Below, piece after piece: positions 1 to 10,223 of a stretch of 64,000 nucleotides of DNA. The notes below the pieces were generated by a model. It was not told the origin of the DNA, did no database searches, and was given only the letters and a program-made list of their open reading frames with translations. This DNA comes from Jackrogersella multiformis (taxonomy: Eukaryota; Ascomycota; Sordariomycetes; Xylariales; Hypoxylaceae). The stretch covers positions 1,178,001 to 1,242,000 of the forward strand of contig CADCXD010000010.1 in NCBI GenBank assembly GCA_902806575.1. Direction: 5' to 3'. Made by a program: the position numbers and the translations under genes. Numbering within the stretch: position 1 is the stretch's first letter; each line of letters opens with the position of its first letter.

Positions 1-461
1 CCTTCGTGTCTACGGGCATACGCATCAAGGAGGACCCTGTAGAAGGTGTTATTTTTGTCAGCGACTTCTCGTTGTAGGCGAGCAATCGATACTGGTACTC
101 CGGCGAGGGGTTTAACGTACTGTTTCAACTCCGCCTTTGCTTGCTCCTCTTCGCCGCCGTAGGCCTGAGGGACTGTGACGTCGGCCGCGCAGTTGAGAAT
201 GTGTTGGCCATCTATGGCGCATTGGCGCAAAGCCGCCCAGCCTTCGGTGTAATAGTCATCGGTGATGGGGGGGTCTACTGGCGCCGCGGCAATGTAGTAT
301 TGAAGAGTTCGAAAGTCGGAAAGGATCTCGGCGACCCGCGCCGTTCGGTATTCGTTCACTGGTTTGGTTGTCAGGAACTTGAAAAGGAGATGTCTCCTAT
401 AATTCAGTTTGGGCAGCCCTGGCGCAAACCCCATAGTCTGTCTGTACTTACGTCCGTCCAT
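1..461 (-). CDS. Hypothetical protein, 5' part only (runs off left edge)
   Basis: An open frame starts with ATG at 461 (reverse strand) and stays open for 153 codons to the window edge without a stop, so only the N-terminal part is present. The protein begins MDGRKYRQTMGF and contains tracts such as TTKPVNEYRTARVAEILSDF and ELKQYVKPLAGVP. It has balanced composition, no signal peptide and no membrane segment. Codon use is mixed and GC-rich like nearby real genes. The 5' leader carries a run of C (G12 on the + strand near 475-486) followed by a purine-rich stretch. A GTAAGT lies ten bases after the ATG, but no acceptor is near enough for a fungal intron, so reading through is preferred. I do not recognise the family. 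Confidence 0.55.
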   Translation of the reverse strand, partial: MDGRKYRQTMGFAPGLPKLNYRRHLLFKFLTTKPVNEYRTARVAEILSDFRTLQYYIAAAPVDPPITDDYYTEGWAALRQCAIDGQHILNCAADVTVPQAYGGEEEQAKAELKQYVKPLAGVPVSIARLQREVADKNNTFYRVLLDAYARRHE

Positions 462-2269
462 TTTTCTCCTTTTTTGGGGGGGGGGGAAGTGGTTTTAAAG
501 TCACTAGTCCTTCGATAGGATGTTCAACTTAGAAGCACGATGCCGAATTACGATAAGGCGAGTTTTAGAACGTTGTAAACTAGTGATAGTACGATGAGGT
601 AAAAGGGGATGCCCAGTTCAGGAGCGGAAACGGCAGGCGGTGGCAAGGCTGTAGGAGTCTAGGAACTCTGTTGAACTTGGTTGAAAGGAGAGGCTTCATC
701 TTGGGCATCTTGAGCAGCGAATTCACTCGGCTTTTGTAGAATTAATCGTCTTACTACGGACAAGTAGAGATGGCTCGACGCTCTCACGACACAGAGAGAT
801 TCAAGAGAAAAAAACTTTGCGCTGGTGCTCCCTCCCACTCCGGAGTGCAAGTCACAGTATACATCATATCAGTCAGCTCCATACTCTCCGCTCACACTGC
901 CGCTTGCCGAATCGGATTTATTATCAACCAACAAAGCGGGACGATGATTGACAGCTCAAACCTGGGACATCCTAACTGAGCTGGAGGTTTGTATCTTAGA
1001 TCTTCCCCGTCAGTCTGGATAGAGACCCTAGGCCCGGTATGACTAGCATGTTACCTGCAGACGCAGCAGCAGCTTTCTGGGTAACCAACGCCACGACTGC
1101 GAGACCAATGCAGGGACATTGAACGTCCGTCGTCATGGTAATCATTGTAGGGCACAGAACGGTACCTACTAGTGGGAACTTATCCGTAGGGGTAGGGGAG
1201 CAATGGGGAACGCCAATGCCAGGAGAGAAGATCGTAGGGTTAGGCGAGGAAGAGCCTCCTCGTAGGGCACAGGGGTTGGCTGGGACGGCATCGCCAGGGG
1301 AAGAATTCAGCGGCGCCACATATGGCACCAAGCCTCCAAAGTGGTATAGTACTCAGGTGAAATGAAAACAAAGCAGTGCGACTTTTCGGACATAGGTGTG
1401 AGGTCTCTAGCCAATGACCATTCTCCGTTGGACCTTAGCCACCTTTCGGGCGCAGCTGAACGCATATTTATGCCAGATTTTGACGCTTCATACATTGAGG
1501 GATAGCCGAAAAAGAACTTTATAATCTAGCTGTATGAACGTGGGATCTACAAAGTCCCACATGTTCCTTCATTGAACACGAAAGTTGGAACCTAGGTAAA
1601 TGAGAAGAAAAGCAAAGCAGAGCAGAGCAGAGCAAAGAAAAAGGAAAATAAAATAAAACAATAGCATTGTTCCAAACTTCCGGCACCATCCCACGTTATT
1701 CGTGTCCTTGTTGGCTGGCTACCCCTTGACTCTTCATGAGGTACCGATCTGGCGGATCGGGATATTTCTAAGGTGAGTCAGTCTCGTGGCTGGCGCCTAC
1801 GACGTTCAAAATCCCAACCTTATGGTTGAGATAGATAGATGAGCATGCGCCTGAGTTACCCGCATGCTGGTACCAGGATGACCTGCTTATGCTAACCGCA
1901 TGCTGATGCGTCACATTTGCATTTCAAGATGTGGTTCTTGATGACAATTATTCACCGCTTGGGGCTATATAACCCCAGATCATCCAAATCGCCACCACCT
2001 GAATGTCCGAATCGCATTTATAAGCATCTTTCTTCAGCTATAGCCGCTCTGGGCTGCGCTTAGATATGAATTGTTTCCATTGCGAGAATACCGATCAGAA
2101 TTGATGATCAAATGTCCCTTTGACGAAGGATCTAAACTAGTGACACGCAAAGACATGGGTATAGGACGAACCCACGTTTACATAGTGCATGGCACGTCGC
2201 TATGGTAAGCATCAAGACGAATCAGCTGTGCTGATCAGGCCCAGCCTTACGCTACGACCGCCTTACCCG
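462..2269. other. Intergenic, no convincing gene
   Basis: Short open frames occur on both strands (for example around 996-1331) but none has convincing codon use, splice structure or a recognisable domain. A purine-rich (AGAGC)-like microsatellite sits near 1608-1650. The stretch probably holds the 3' region of SCL1 and the promoter of the left-edge gene. Confidence 0.5.
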
Positions 2270-3429
2270 CTAATCTTTCTCGGCAATGGCTTGTAACCTT
2301 GCCTCGATTTCGTCCTCCGTCAATGTTCTGAAGAAAGGGTCTGTCTTCTCCTTATCGTCCACTCGGGGGCCTCCAACGATTCCGATTTCAATCTCACCCT
2401 TCTTAAAATCCATGCTGAGGACCGTGCTCAAGGTAGAAATGGCTAACTCCACAACATCTTCCCATGTGCCTTCTGCATGATCCGCGGGTTTGAGCTTCTT
2501 CTCCAGTTGATTGAGCGCCTCCTGCTGCTTCGGTCCTGCGGCGGTTCCTTTGTACCCTGTGAAGTATCCTGCTGGATCACACTTGTAGAGTTGTGGACCG
2601 AATTCCGAGTCTAACGATATCAGCGTCGTGGCCACACCGTAGGGACGCATGTACGCCTATAAGAAAAAAAAGGTCAGCTACGTGGTCGCCGAGCCTTGCC
2701 GCCGTTGCTGGACGAAGAAGCTTTACCTTCTGGGTGTAGACTTGGCTGATGTTGGCTAGTCTCTTAGCCAGGGCATCGCACGGCATCTCATATCCATAAT
2801 TGTACCGGAACTCCGCAGCCTCGCCCTGGGCGCGCTGTGCGAACGCGCGGGCGTCCGCGATAGAGCCGGTCATAACGCAACCAACGGAGGGTGAAATCTG
2901 AAAGATGTGGGACACGGACGAAGGGTCGATCAACTTGTCCTATTGATTACAATTAGCTTCAGCGCTGAAGTTTCCACCTTCAGCACAACTGGGCAAAAGC
3001 TGAAATAACGTACAGGAACCTTCTTCTGGGAAAGGACCACAGCGCAATCCTTGCCTCGGACCCCAATGGACATTATGTTCGCAGCTGTAATTGCCTTGAA
3101 TGCATATTCTAGATGGATGAATGAATAATCGTCAGCAGCTAGAAGTCCCAGAAATCCCCAAAAATCACTGGAAACCCCCATGTTGCATTTGTATTCGCCT
3201 TCATGTACCATGGAGCCTTGAACGTTGCTCATGGCTGGCGAAAGCGACGCTGTAAGAATGTCGGTGTCAACATACCGACTTGGTAGAGTCTTCCTTGCTC
3301 GGAGAAGATGGTAATGTGTCGATCGAAACCTGCGCTACCTGTAACAAAGCGCATTATATTAGTTCAGAACGAGAAATTCAGCTACTCAAAAGCAAGAAGT
3401 AGGGGAGCCTCGAACGAACCTCCCGACAT
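2270..3429 (-). CDS. SCL1: 20S proteasome subunit alpha type-1 (Scl1/PSMA6)
   Basis: Five exons on the minus strand (3420-3429, 3276-3338, 3014-3108, 2727-2939, 2270-2656) splice in frame to 255 residues, the usual length for this subunit. The N-terminal alpha-subunit signature (FDRHITIFS through GRLYQVEYAF, residues 6-30) marks the outer-ring alpha family. The stretch RPYGVATTLIS, followed by LYKCDPAGYFTGYKGTAAG, matches the alpha-1 (Scl1/PSMA6) paralogue better than alpha-2 to alpha-7. The acidic tail carries the usual EEIEARL-type ending. It forms one position of the seven-membered alpha ring that gates the 20S core in nucleus and cytosol. The first exon is only 10 nt (MSG plus one base), with a GTTCGT donor. 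The gene is transcribed divergently from the WKF-domain gene at 4286. Confidence 0.95.
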
Positions 3430-4285
3430 GGCGAAGGATTGTTAGGGATTAAACTTGGTGGTAGTAATTTTCGGTGAGTGAGAGTCTCCACGGCAAGCGC
3501 AGAAGTGGGTATTATTTGTCTAAAGATTAGAATGCGAGTTTTTCCTTTTTTTTTTTTTGGAGTGAAGGACGGTAAACAGAACGTCGAAGAAGTGAGGTTG
3601 AAGATTGAAGGTTGAATCTTATTAGACCTAGAGCTCTGACGCGCCAGGTTGGAGCCTTGAGACGTAGAGAGCGACCTGAGCTATGACCTACCTGGTGTAG
3701 TACTAGGTACCTAGGTACCTACCTAGGTAACCTTGAGCTTTCCTAAGCTCGGGCCTTATTTTGCGGATATTATTTAGGCCGGTTCCTGAAGTGGGTTAAC
3801 CAACGGGACCTGGCTGGTAGATAGGGCAGCTGCACGCGTCCGGCTAAAGCTTGTCTAAATTCTTATCTTTCTTGATAAGATAAGAATTTCAGTCCAACTT
3901 TCAAGATTGAGATCTCTCCAGATTCGTTCAATCTACTCGGAACATATCAAAAAAGTTCCCCACTGAAAAGTGTGAAATGTGAAGACTTCACCAATTTTTC
4001 ATTGGCGGCAATTCCAACATATCACATAGGCTAGTACAATTGCGTTGCCAGTCTTACATCTAAGAAGGCAAATTCTTGAATTTTGAATTCCGCCACACTC
4101 CTATGCCATTGTTGGTAAAAGCCTGAGACAGATCAAGCATATCACACAGTAGCATCTCGATCTGCCCATTGCTGCTTGGTAGCAGCAGCGGTGGTGTCAG
4201 CCGTCGTACATTCGAGTAGCATTCTGTATTGCCGTCCCTTATCTCTCTTGCTGAATTTTTTTTTTTTTGATTTTGTCCATCTTCA
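3430..4285. promoter_or_regulatory. Divergent intergenic region SCL1 / WKF gene
   Basis: This gap separates two divergently transcribed housekeeping-type genes and must carry both promoters. Visible are a T tract (3541-3558), a palindromic TAGGTACCTAGGTACC cluster at about 3702-3736, an AT-rich stem (AATTCTTATC / GATAAGATAAGAATT near 3857-3888) and a T11 tract (about 4257-4268) just before the WKF start codon. No consensus TATA element could be assigned with certainty. Confidence 0.4.
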
Positions 4286-5614
4286 ATGTCTTCCATTCTC
4301 TCCACTGGGGACGCGCCAGCGCAGCGAGTTCCAGCATGGAAGCGATTGGGTCTCAAGCTCAAACCTGCATCTGAGAAGCCGAGCCAGAACGCTGCTACCC
4401 TACCTACAAGCACAGCCGGTGCGCCGGTGCCCAACCATCGTCGGGAAAATCCTACCGGCCCTGTCAACGCCAATACCAAGAGAAAATCTTCTGGCGTTCC
4501 TGCATTAGACCATTCGGCGAAAAAGGCAAAGAGGGACGTTTCCCAATCTCAAATTGCTTCCACTCAGACTCCAAGGAGAGTCAAATCTGTCTCGTTCGCG
4601 GCTCAGTCTACTCAAGACACCGGGTCTCCAGCAACGGCGACACCAAACGGCACAAAAACCACCAATAAGCAAAAATCGACACCCACTAAGAAAGCTATCC
4701 CTGCTCCTACAAAACCAGTCAAGAGGCAAGCTCCTGTCAACTTGGAGCCGGCTCTTGCGTATCTACGGCAGTGGCACACGTCGAAGGACACTTGGAAATT
4801 CAACAAAAACCACCAGACAAAGCTGCTGGAGCAGGTATTCGCCGATGAGACCACCATCCCAGCGGCTGACATTCACATATTCTACTATTATATCCAGGGC
4901 TTGAAAGGGGCTGTCAGAACGAGACTGAAGGAGCTTGCGTCTGGGTTAAAGGCGCAGGACATGGAACAGGGACCAGAAGGCTTCTCCGGCTACAGCAAGG
5001 AGATGGCCGGACGGAAGCAGAAGGAGTATCAAGAGGTCATCGCGGCCTTTCTGAGCCAGCCGAGGACTCCCGGGAAGCGACGTTTCGAGGAAGTGGATTA
5101 CGTGCTCCGGACTTCCGACATAGAAATGCAACGTCGAGTCGTCAAGCGAATGCGCTGCGAGAACGTGCTGGACGAGCTATCTGATAGCGAGACCGAGACG
5201 GTGTCTACTACCACGACGGCTACATCTTCTTCGACCGAGAAGGGAAGCAGCTTCGCCGGCGACTTCGAGCGTGCTACGAGCGAAGGTGCAACAACCGAAA
5301 CCGAGGGCGTCCAGCGGCTCAGGTTGAACGACGGTCCCCAGCAAAGAGTCAAGCGGAAGAGAAAATTGCGGACCGCCGCCGTCGATGAAGAGACTAGTTC
5401 GGAGTCGGAGTCGGAGTCCGAATCCGACTCGGAAAGCGGATCCGATTCAGACTCGGGGTCGGATAGCAGTAGCAGCAGCTCGTCTGACGAGTCGGACAAC
5501 GAGGGAGTGCAAGTAGGATCGCGCGCGGATGAAGTCGACGATACGTCTTCCAGCAGCTCTTCCTCTTCCGAAGCGTCGGAAGCGGACTCGGATTCCGAGG
5601 ATGACGTTGATTGA
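4286..5614 (+). CDS. WKF-domain (C7orf50-like) nucleolar-type protein
   Basis: A single exon encodes 442 residues. The N-terminal 150 residues are basic, Pro/Thr/Ser-rich and disordered, with nuclear-localisation-like clusters (KRKSS, KKAKR, TPRRVK). The centre (about 152-215) reads as a WKF domain: LAYLRQWHTSKDTWKF followed by the conserved helical tail (LLEQVFADETTIP, FYYYIQGLKGAVRTRL). Human C7orf50 and its fungal relatives carry this domain and are associated with nucleolus and ribosome biogenesis; the exact biochemical role is unknown. The C-terminal 75 residues are long Ser/Asp/Glu runs (SESESESDSESGSDSDSG-type), as in casein-kinase-2-phosphorylated nucleolar proteins. The start at 4286 directly follows a T-rich leader. 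Domain assignment is fairly sure; function is inferred. Confidence 0.85.
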   Translation: MSSILSTGDAPAQRVPAWKRLGLKLKPASEKPSQNAATLPTSTAGAPVPNHRRENPTGPVNANTKRKSSGVPALDHSAKKAKRDVSQSQIASTQTPRRVKSVSFAAQSTQDTGSPATATPNGTKTTNKQKSTPTKKAIPAPTKPVKRQAPVNLEPALAYLRQWHTSKDTWKFNKNHQTKLLEQVFADETTIPAADIHIFYYYIQGLKGAVRTRLKELASGLKAQDMEQGPEGFSGYSKEMAGRKQKEYQEVIAAFLSQPRTPGKRRFEEVDYVLRTSDIEMQRRVVKRMRCENVLDELSDSETETVSTTTTATSSSTEKGSSFAGDFERATSEGATTETEGVQRLRLNDGPQQRVKRKRKLRTAAVDEETSSESESESESDSESGSDSDSGSDSSSSSSSDESDNEGVQVGSRADEVDDTSSSSSSSSEASEADSDSEDDVD

Positions 5615-6105
5615 TCGGAGCACCGAGCACGTGTATTCTATACATCTTCACCAATCACAAAAATAGACGTGCTACACATACGGCGCAATGATACCCAATT
5701 TCTCACGATAAAACCATCGGATTGGAATAGAGAAACCCGCAAGAGTTGATACGGACCAAAATGTTACTATCTCCGTAATTCCCTAATTATTTCTTCCAAG
5801 TCATTCACTCCTGCATGATCGTAACAACTTGTCCGCGAATCAAAGCAATGTAGACGATAACCATGCGTCTATGCAGCCAAAAGAGAAAAGCAAACCCTTA
5901 GAAAACGCCACATGCCGTATATACTGCATACCCGTAGACGGTGAAACCCGCGCCACCTTCCCCTAGCCGAGGCCGCCACCTGACAAAATAATTTCGTGTC
6001 CTGGTTGTTTACTATGGGGTCCCTTAGACAAGACGAATCTCTTCCCTTCCGTATATCTGCCCTCGATCTTCCATCTGCCTATAGACTAGCCTGAGCCGAT
6101 AATTT
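5615..6105. other. Convergent 3' intergenic region
   Basis: This gap lies between the 3' ends of two convergent genes. It is moderately AT-rich and probably contains both polyadenylation regions; no open frame or repeat stands out. Confidence 0.5.
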
Positions 6106-7053
6106 TTAGGCGTCGATCGGGTCCTCGAGGTATTCGTAATCATCTTCCGGGGGCAGCAGCCAAGCGGAGGCAGCCAGGCTTGCCGCGATCAAGACAGAGA
6201 CGGTTGCACTAATTGTGCACAGAATCCAGGACCAATCCAGGGACCAGCCAGGAATGGTAAATTGAGAATCGGTGTCGAAGAGATAGGCCTAGTGCACGAG
6301 GTTAAAAAGACTTGGCCGTGTATAGCTAGGTAATTACCCGTTTGGATAAAACATAAAACCTACCACGATGCCCATGCTCGCGAACTCGACGACGGCGTCG
6401 GCAAGCAGGAAGCAGCCGATAAGCTTCCAGCCGGTCTCCCGCTTGTACTTACCGCCGGCCATGACGACTAGGAAGGTGATCAGGGTGGCCAGCTCGACGA
6501 TGGTGGCGAAGGAGATGAGGAAGCCGCTGCTTCGCCACATGGAGCAGAAGAACTGGTCGTCGCGGCAATCATCGTCGTTGGGGAAGGGTCGGCACGACGG
6601 GTCGTCGACCGAAGAGCAGCTCTTGTGAAGGCCGATGGACTTTGTAAAAGTCGAGCCGGTGTCCGCGGTGACGGAGTACGACACCCAGTGGGGCGTAAGG
6701 ATGGATACTATCGTAAGGATGGTTGCTGTTTGCGGGGAGAGAAGAGGGCTAGCGTTAGTATATTATTATACACCAATAGTAATACAGCTCCGCACTTGGA
6801 ACAGCTGTGCCATTATATTCGTAGGTTTCATTAATAAAATATGAATATATTATTTCCAAACTTCTCACGAATGATCTCATCGGAGTGAAGCGTATAGATA
6901 GAGATTGGGTTGAAAGTTCAGGTGTCGAGAGTGACAGGTTTGCTTCTGCCTGTTCTGCCTGAGGGCCTGTGGAAGGATGAGGAGACAAACAAACAATGAC
7001 GTACTAGAGACAAAGACGCCGAGGGCGACGCCGTATACAATCGGTCGCGTCAT
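6106..7053 (-). CDS. Claudin/PMP22-like four-helix membrane protein
   Basis: Three exons (7005-7053, 6364-6725, 6106-6288) join in frame to 197 residues. The first helix lies in MTRPIVYGVALGVFVS plus TTILTIVSILTPHW. A first extracellular loop follows with the pattern W...(G)L.KSC...C, resembling the GLW..C..C signature of claudin/PMP22/SUR7 proteins. Three more hydrophobic helices follow (SGFLISFATIVELATLITFLVV; LIGCFLLADAVVEFASMGIV; ILCTISATVSVLIAASLAAS), then a short acidic C-tail (PPEDDYEYLEDPIDA). In fungi such proteins sit in the plasma membrane, in eisosome-like domains or at cell contacts. The role here is inferred from topology only. The first intron (6726-7004) is long for this window (279 nt). 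Confidence 0.8.
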
Positions 7054-7798
7054 TTCGTTTGCGGAGTGCGGGAAGAGGGAGAGGAGGAAAAGAAGAAAGA
7101 AGAAGAAAAAGACGAAACGAGGGAAAGGAATGAAGTATCCTGTCCCTCAGGTAATGTGTGCCTTTTAAGACGATTCTAGAGGTTCGATTTTCATGTCAGG
7201 ATCATGAAGTTGAAACTGCGCTTCGGAAGGGTGCGTTGTGTTTTGGGGGGTTATGGGAGGACAAGCTTGGAAGCACAGGACTAGGACAGCACATTTTCAT
7301 CGATTGTCTTTCGACGGTCAATGGCAGTTTGAAATTTGAATGGTCAGAATGGTTCCAATACACATTCGATGTACTACGTAGTACTACCTACGTACTAACT
7401 GTATGTAGATCATGTGGCTGATATTCACTTTGGAGTAATAGGTCCCACTAGAAATCCATGGCAAGAAGGCTAAACTCTTGCATATGGTCCGTGCTTCTAT
7501 AAATGGGACCTCTACAGCCCGCTGCCAAGGTCATTTCATCATTTCATGGCTTATCTTATCTTGACTGCTTTGGTCCTTTTAAACCCTTCTCAACTCGGGT
7601 AGATCAACACTCGATCACCGTGTTTCTATCCCACTTAAGGATCCATAACCTCTCCAACCCTCGCCCTCGCAGCTCGCAGCTCGCAAGAATATCGAAAATT
7701 GGTAAAGAATAAGCTTCTGCAAAGCATCCACCAGCAGAGCACACCGCATTTTCGGGCGGATCTGCAGCACTTTATCTCGCTCGTGTTGCTACCTACCG

Positions 7799-7837
7799 GT
7801 ATGCACTATTATGGCGGTATGCACTATTATGGCGGTA
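7799..7837. repeat. Two tandem copies of an 18-bp unit
   Basis: The unit GGTATGCACTATTATGGC occurs twice head to tail and is followed by a third, degenerate GGTATGGTGG start. It is too short to carry a function by itself; it looks like a small replication-slippage minisatellite. Confidence 0.8.
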
Positions 7838-7890
7838 TGGTGGTATTTGGTGGAGTGCAGCATCCCACCAACTTCCAAGGTTCTCACTTT

Positions 7891-7970
7891 TAATATCTTA
7901 CAATCTCTTGCAATATCTTACAATCTCTTGCAATATCTTACAATCTCTTGCAATATCTTACAATATCTTT
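7891..7970. repeat. 20-bp minisatellite, four copies
   Basis: A pyrimidine-biased 20-bp unit alternating CAATATCTTA and CAATCTCTTG repeats four times almost perfectly, with the last copy diverging. The repeat lies in the gene desert and has no open frame. Confidence 0.85.
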
Positions 7971-9047
7971 TTCAATACTAGTATCCCATACTAGATCTCA
8001 TACTAGTATCTTTCATACACGCTTCAACAAGACGATACTCCTTCCGTGTTTGCCGTAGACCCTGCGTATATTAGCGACTCTGAATGTCGATTGCGTTTAG
8101 ATGCAGGACACTTGCAGATCGTTAACATCCCTTGAAAGTTACAATACTGAAATATACACAGGGCGTTTACGGCATAGTCCGTTAAACTCTAGTGTACCTA
8201 CCTAGGTACCTAGGTAATGTAGAGTTCCTGGGACCAATGGTGGCCTTCCAATGGTAGGCGTGGTGAGCTTGGAATGCCGCTTTTAGAATTCCCGAATTCC
8301 CTCCCTCGGTTTAGCCCGTTATCAACCACGCCTCACTTTTGGCCTCGTCGAAATCTGTCCTTCACTTTGCCCCAGTTTACTCGAGTTTATACTAAGATCT
8401 AAGCGAATTATGATTCTACTCACTGGTACTTTCGATTCAGCAAAAGGCAAGTAGTATTTATTTCTTTAAAACCCATCCGTACCTAGTGTAAAGGAACTAT
8501 GCAGATATTTATTTCTATGATGAGTAGATAAAGCTCTGGCTAAAAGCGGCATGTGTCTATCCGCATTTGGATTATATCTCGACAGTTCTCGAGGCTACCT
8601 ACATAAAAAGGGACCACCTAGGACCAAGAGCTACAGCCATGTCTCATATCGATCCCCGCCGTCCGCGCTAAAGCACCTCTCAACCATCATCGATATATGT
8701 ATGTTGATACCTACTACCTACCTCCTACTGTACCTAGTGATAGACTAGGTAGGTAGGCTCGCAGGTTCGTAGATATCGTATATCTACCCTAGGTACCTTA
8801 AGCACTTAGGGAGGTATCTAACTGGCTCTGGCGATAGGCATACTATTAGTGCAGATCTATACTATAGTCAAGGCTTAGATGAAAGAATCTTAGGGGGGAA
8901 TCATATGCGGGTCATCCCACATGAAGACATAATCACTGGATTCCAATGCCTCTCGCCCGCCGCAATCGGCCTAATACAAAAACCGCATATGTTTGAAATA
9001 TTGATGCGGTAAGTACCGTACCTACCGTAGCGAGGGTAGGTGGTTTT

Positions 9048-9470
9048 TAAAAACGGTAATTAAACTTTAAAAACGTATAATATTATTATAACGATTTAAT
9101 TAAATATTAACGATAATTAAATTAATAACGATAATTAATTTTAAAACGATAATTAATTTATAACGATAATTAATTTTAAAATAATAATTTATAATTTATA
9201 ATTTTTTATAATTTTAAAAAAAATATTATTATAAAAAATAATTAATTATTATAAATTTATTTATTTAAAATATTTATATTATTTAACGCGATTAAATTAT
9301 TATTAAATAAATAAATAAATAATATTTAAATAAAATTAAATTTATATATATAAAAATATAAAAATTATATAAATAAAATTTTAAAAATAATAAAAAAAGT
9401 TATTAAGTAATAAAAACGATTATTAACCTTAATAAAACGGTTTTTAACCTTAAAACCACTGTTTTTTAAA
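9048..9470. repeat. A/T-only island, probable RIP-mutated MITE or transposon remnant
   Basis: Over about 420 bp the sequence is almost only A and T, with the few remaining C and G mostly as CG. It includes a slipped internal motif (AACGATAATTAATTT-like, about four copies at 9110-9180). The borders show imperfect inverted similarity: GGTGGTTTTTAAAAACGG at the left and, read on the reverse strand, GGTGTTTTTAAAAAACAG at the right. This suggests a mutated small inverted-repeat element. The family cannot be named after this amount of mutation. Confidence 0.5.
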
Positions 9471-10223
9471 AACACCAGTTGCCGCTGTGGTAGTATAGGT
9501 AGGTAGGTAGTAGGTGCCAAACCTTGTGCAGCTCGTGGTCCTATCCGTCCGAGTTTGACGGACGGGTAGGCATGTAAGGGGGGAGGAGCACGCAAGATCC
9601 GATCTCCTACACGTCAATCTTTACATGGTAGCTCCCCCTGCTTTCTCCTAGCTGCATGGCCTTGAACCCGTACCAATCCGCTTTCGGCCATGATTCATCA
9701 AGATAACCAAGATATTCGGCCCTCCTTGCAGGCATCAACACTTTGCTTAGCTTCGGCTTTTGCGGACCGCTCGGGTTGCCCTATCTATTCGATTTGTAAA
9801 TACTTCTCATATGCCTTTCTTTTTTCGATTTTTGGTGTTTTGCATGCCCCCCTTTACTCCCTTCCACTAGATGACCATCTTCTACTTGAGAAACACTTGG
9901 CCCTGGAGGTCGCAAGCTATCTAGTCTTTTGTCCTAGAACTAAAACGACACTTGAAGTTTAACTACCTAGATTAAACCTCCCTAATTACACTCGGACAAT
10001 ATTTAAGGGGGATCTTAACACTATAATCACCCTTCCTTAAAAAAAATACCTAATATAGTCATCGCTATGAACGGCTGAGATTGTCTCTAGCAGCCCTGTG
10101 CTATGAGCACTCTGGAATCTTCGAATCTTGCGATTTCGAGTATACAGGTGAAGGGACAGTTGATATATTCAACGATCCCTAGCCTCATTAGAGCAGCCGT
10201 CTATCGGCGCAGGATCCTGGTGT

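Larger units (their letters stand above)
7054..10223. other. 3.2-kb gene desert with repeats
   Basis: No convincing coding sequence was found on either strand. The stretch contains a purine-rich A/G tract (7076-7130), two tandem-repeat blocks (7799-7837 and 7891-7970), several TACCTAGGTA palindromes (8195-8218, 8705-8815, 9497-9513) and an A/T-only island (9048-9470). Such gaps are typical for the transposon-derived, RIP-affected part of ascomycete genomes. Confidence 0.6.

Noticed and set aside
996..1365. Overlapping frames on both strands
   Set aside because: Neither shows a domain, splice signals or a matching neighbour exon; a PAAR-like reading was considered but does not hold.
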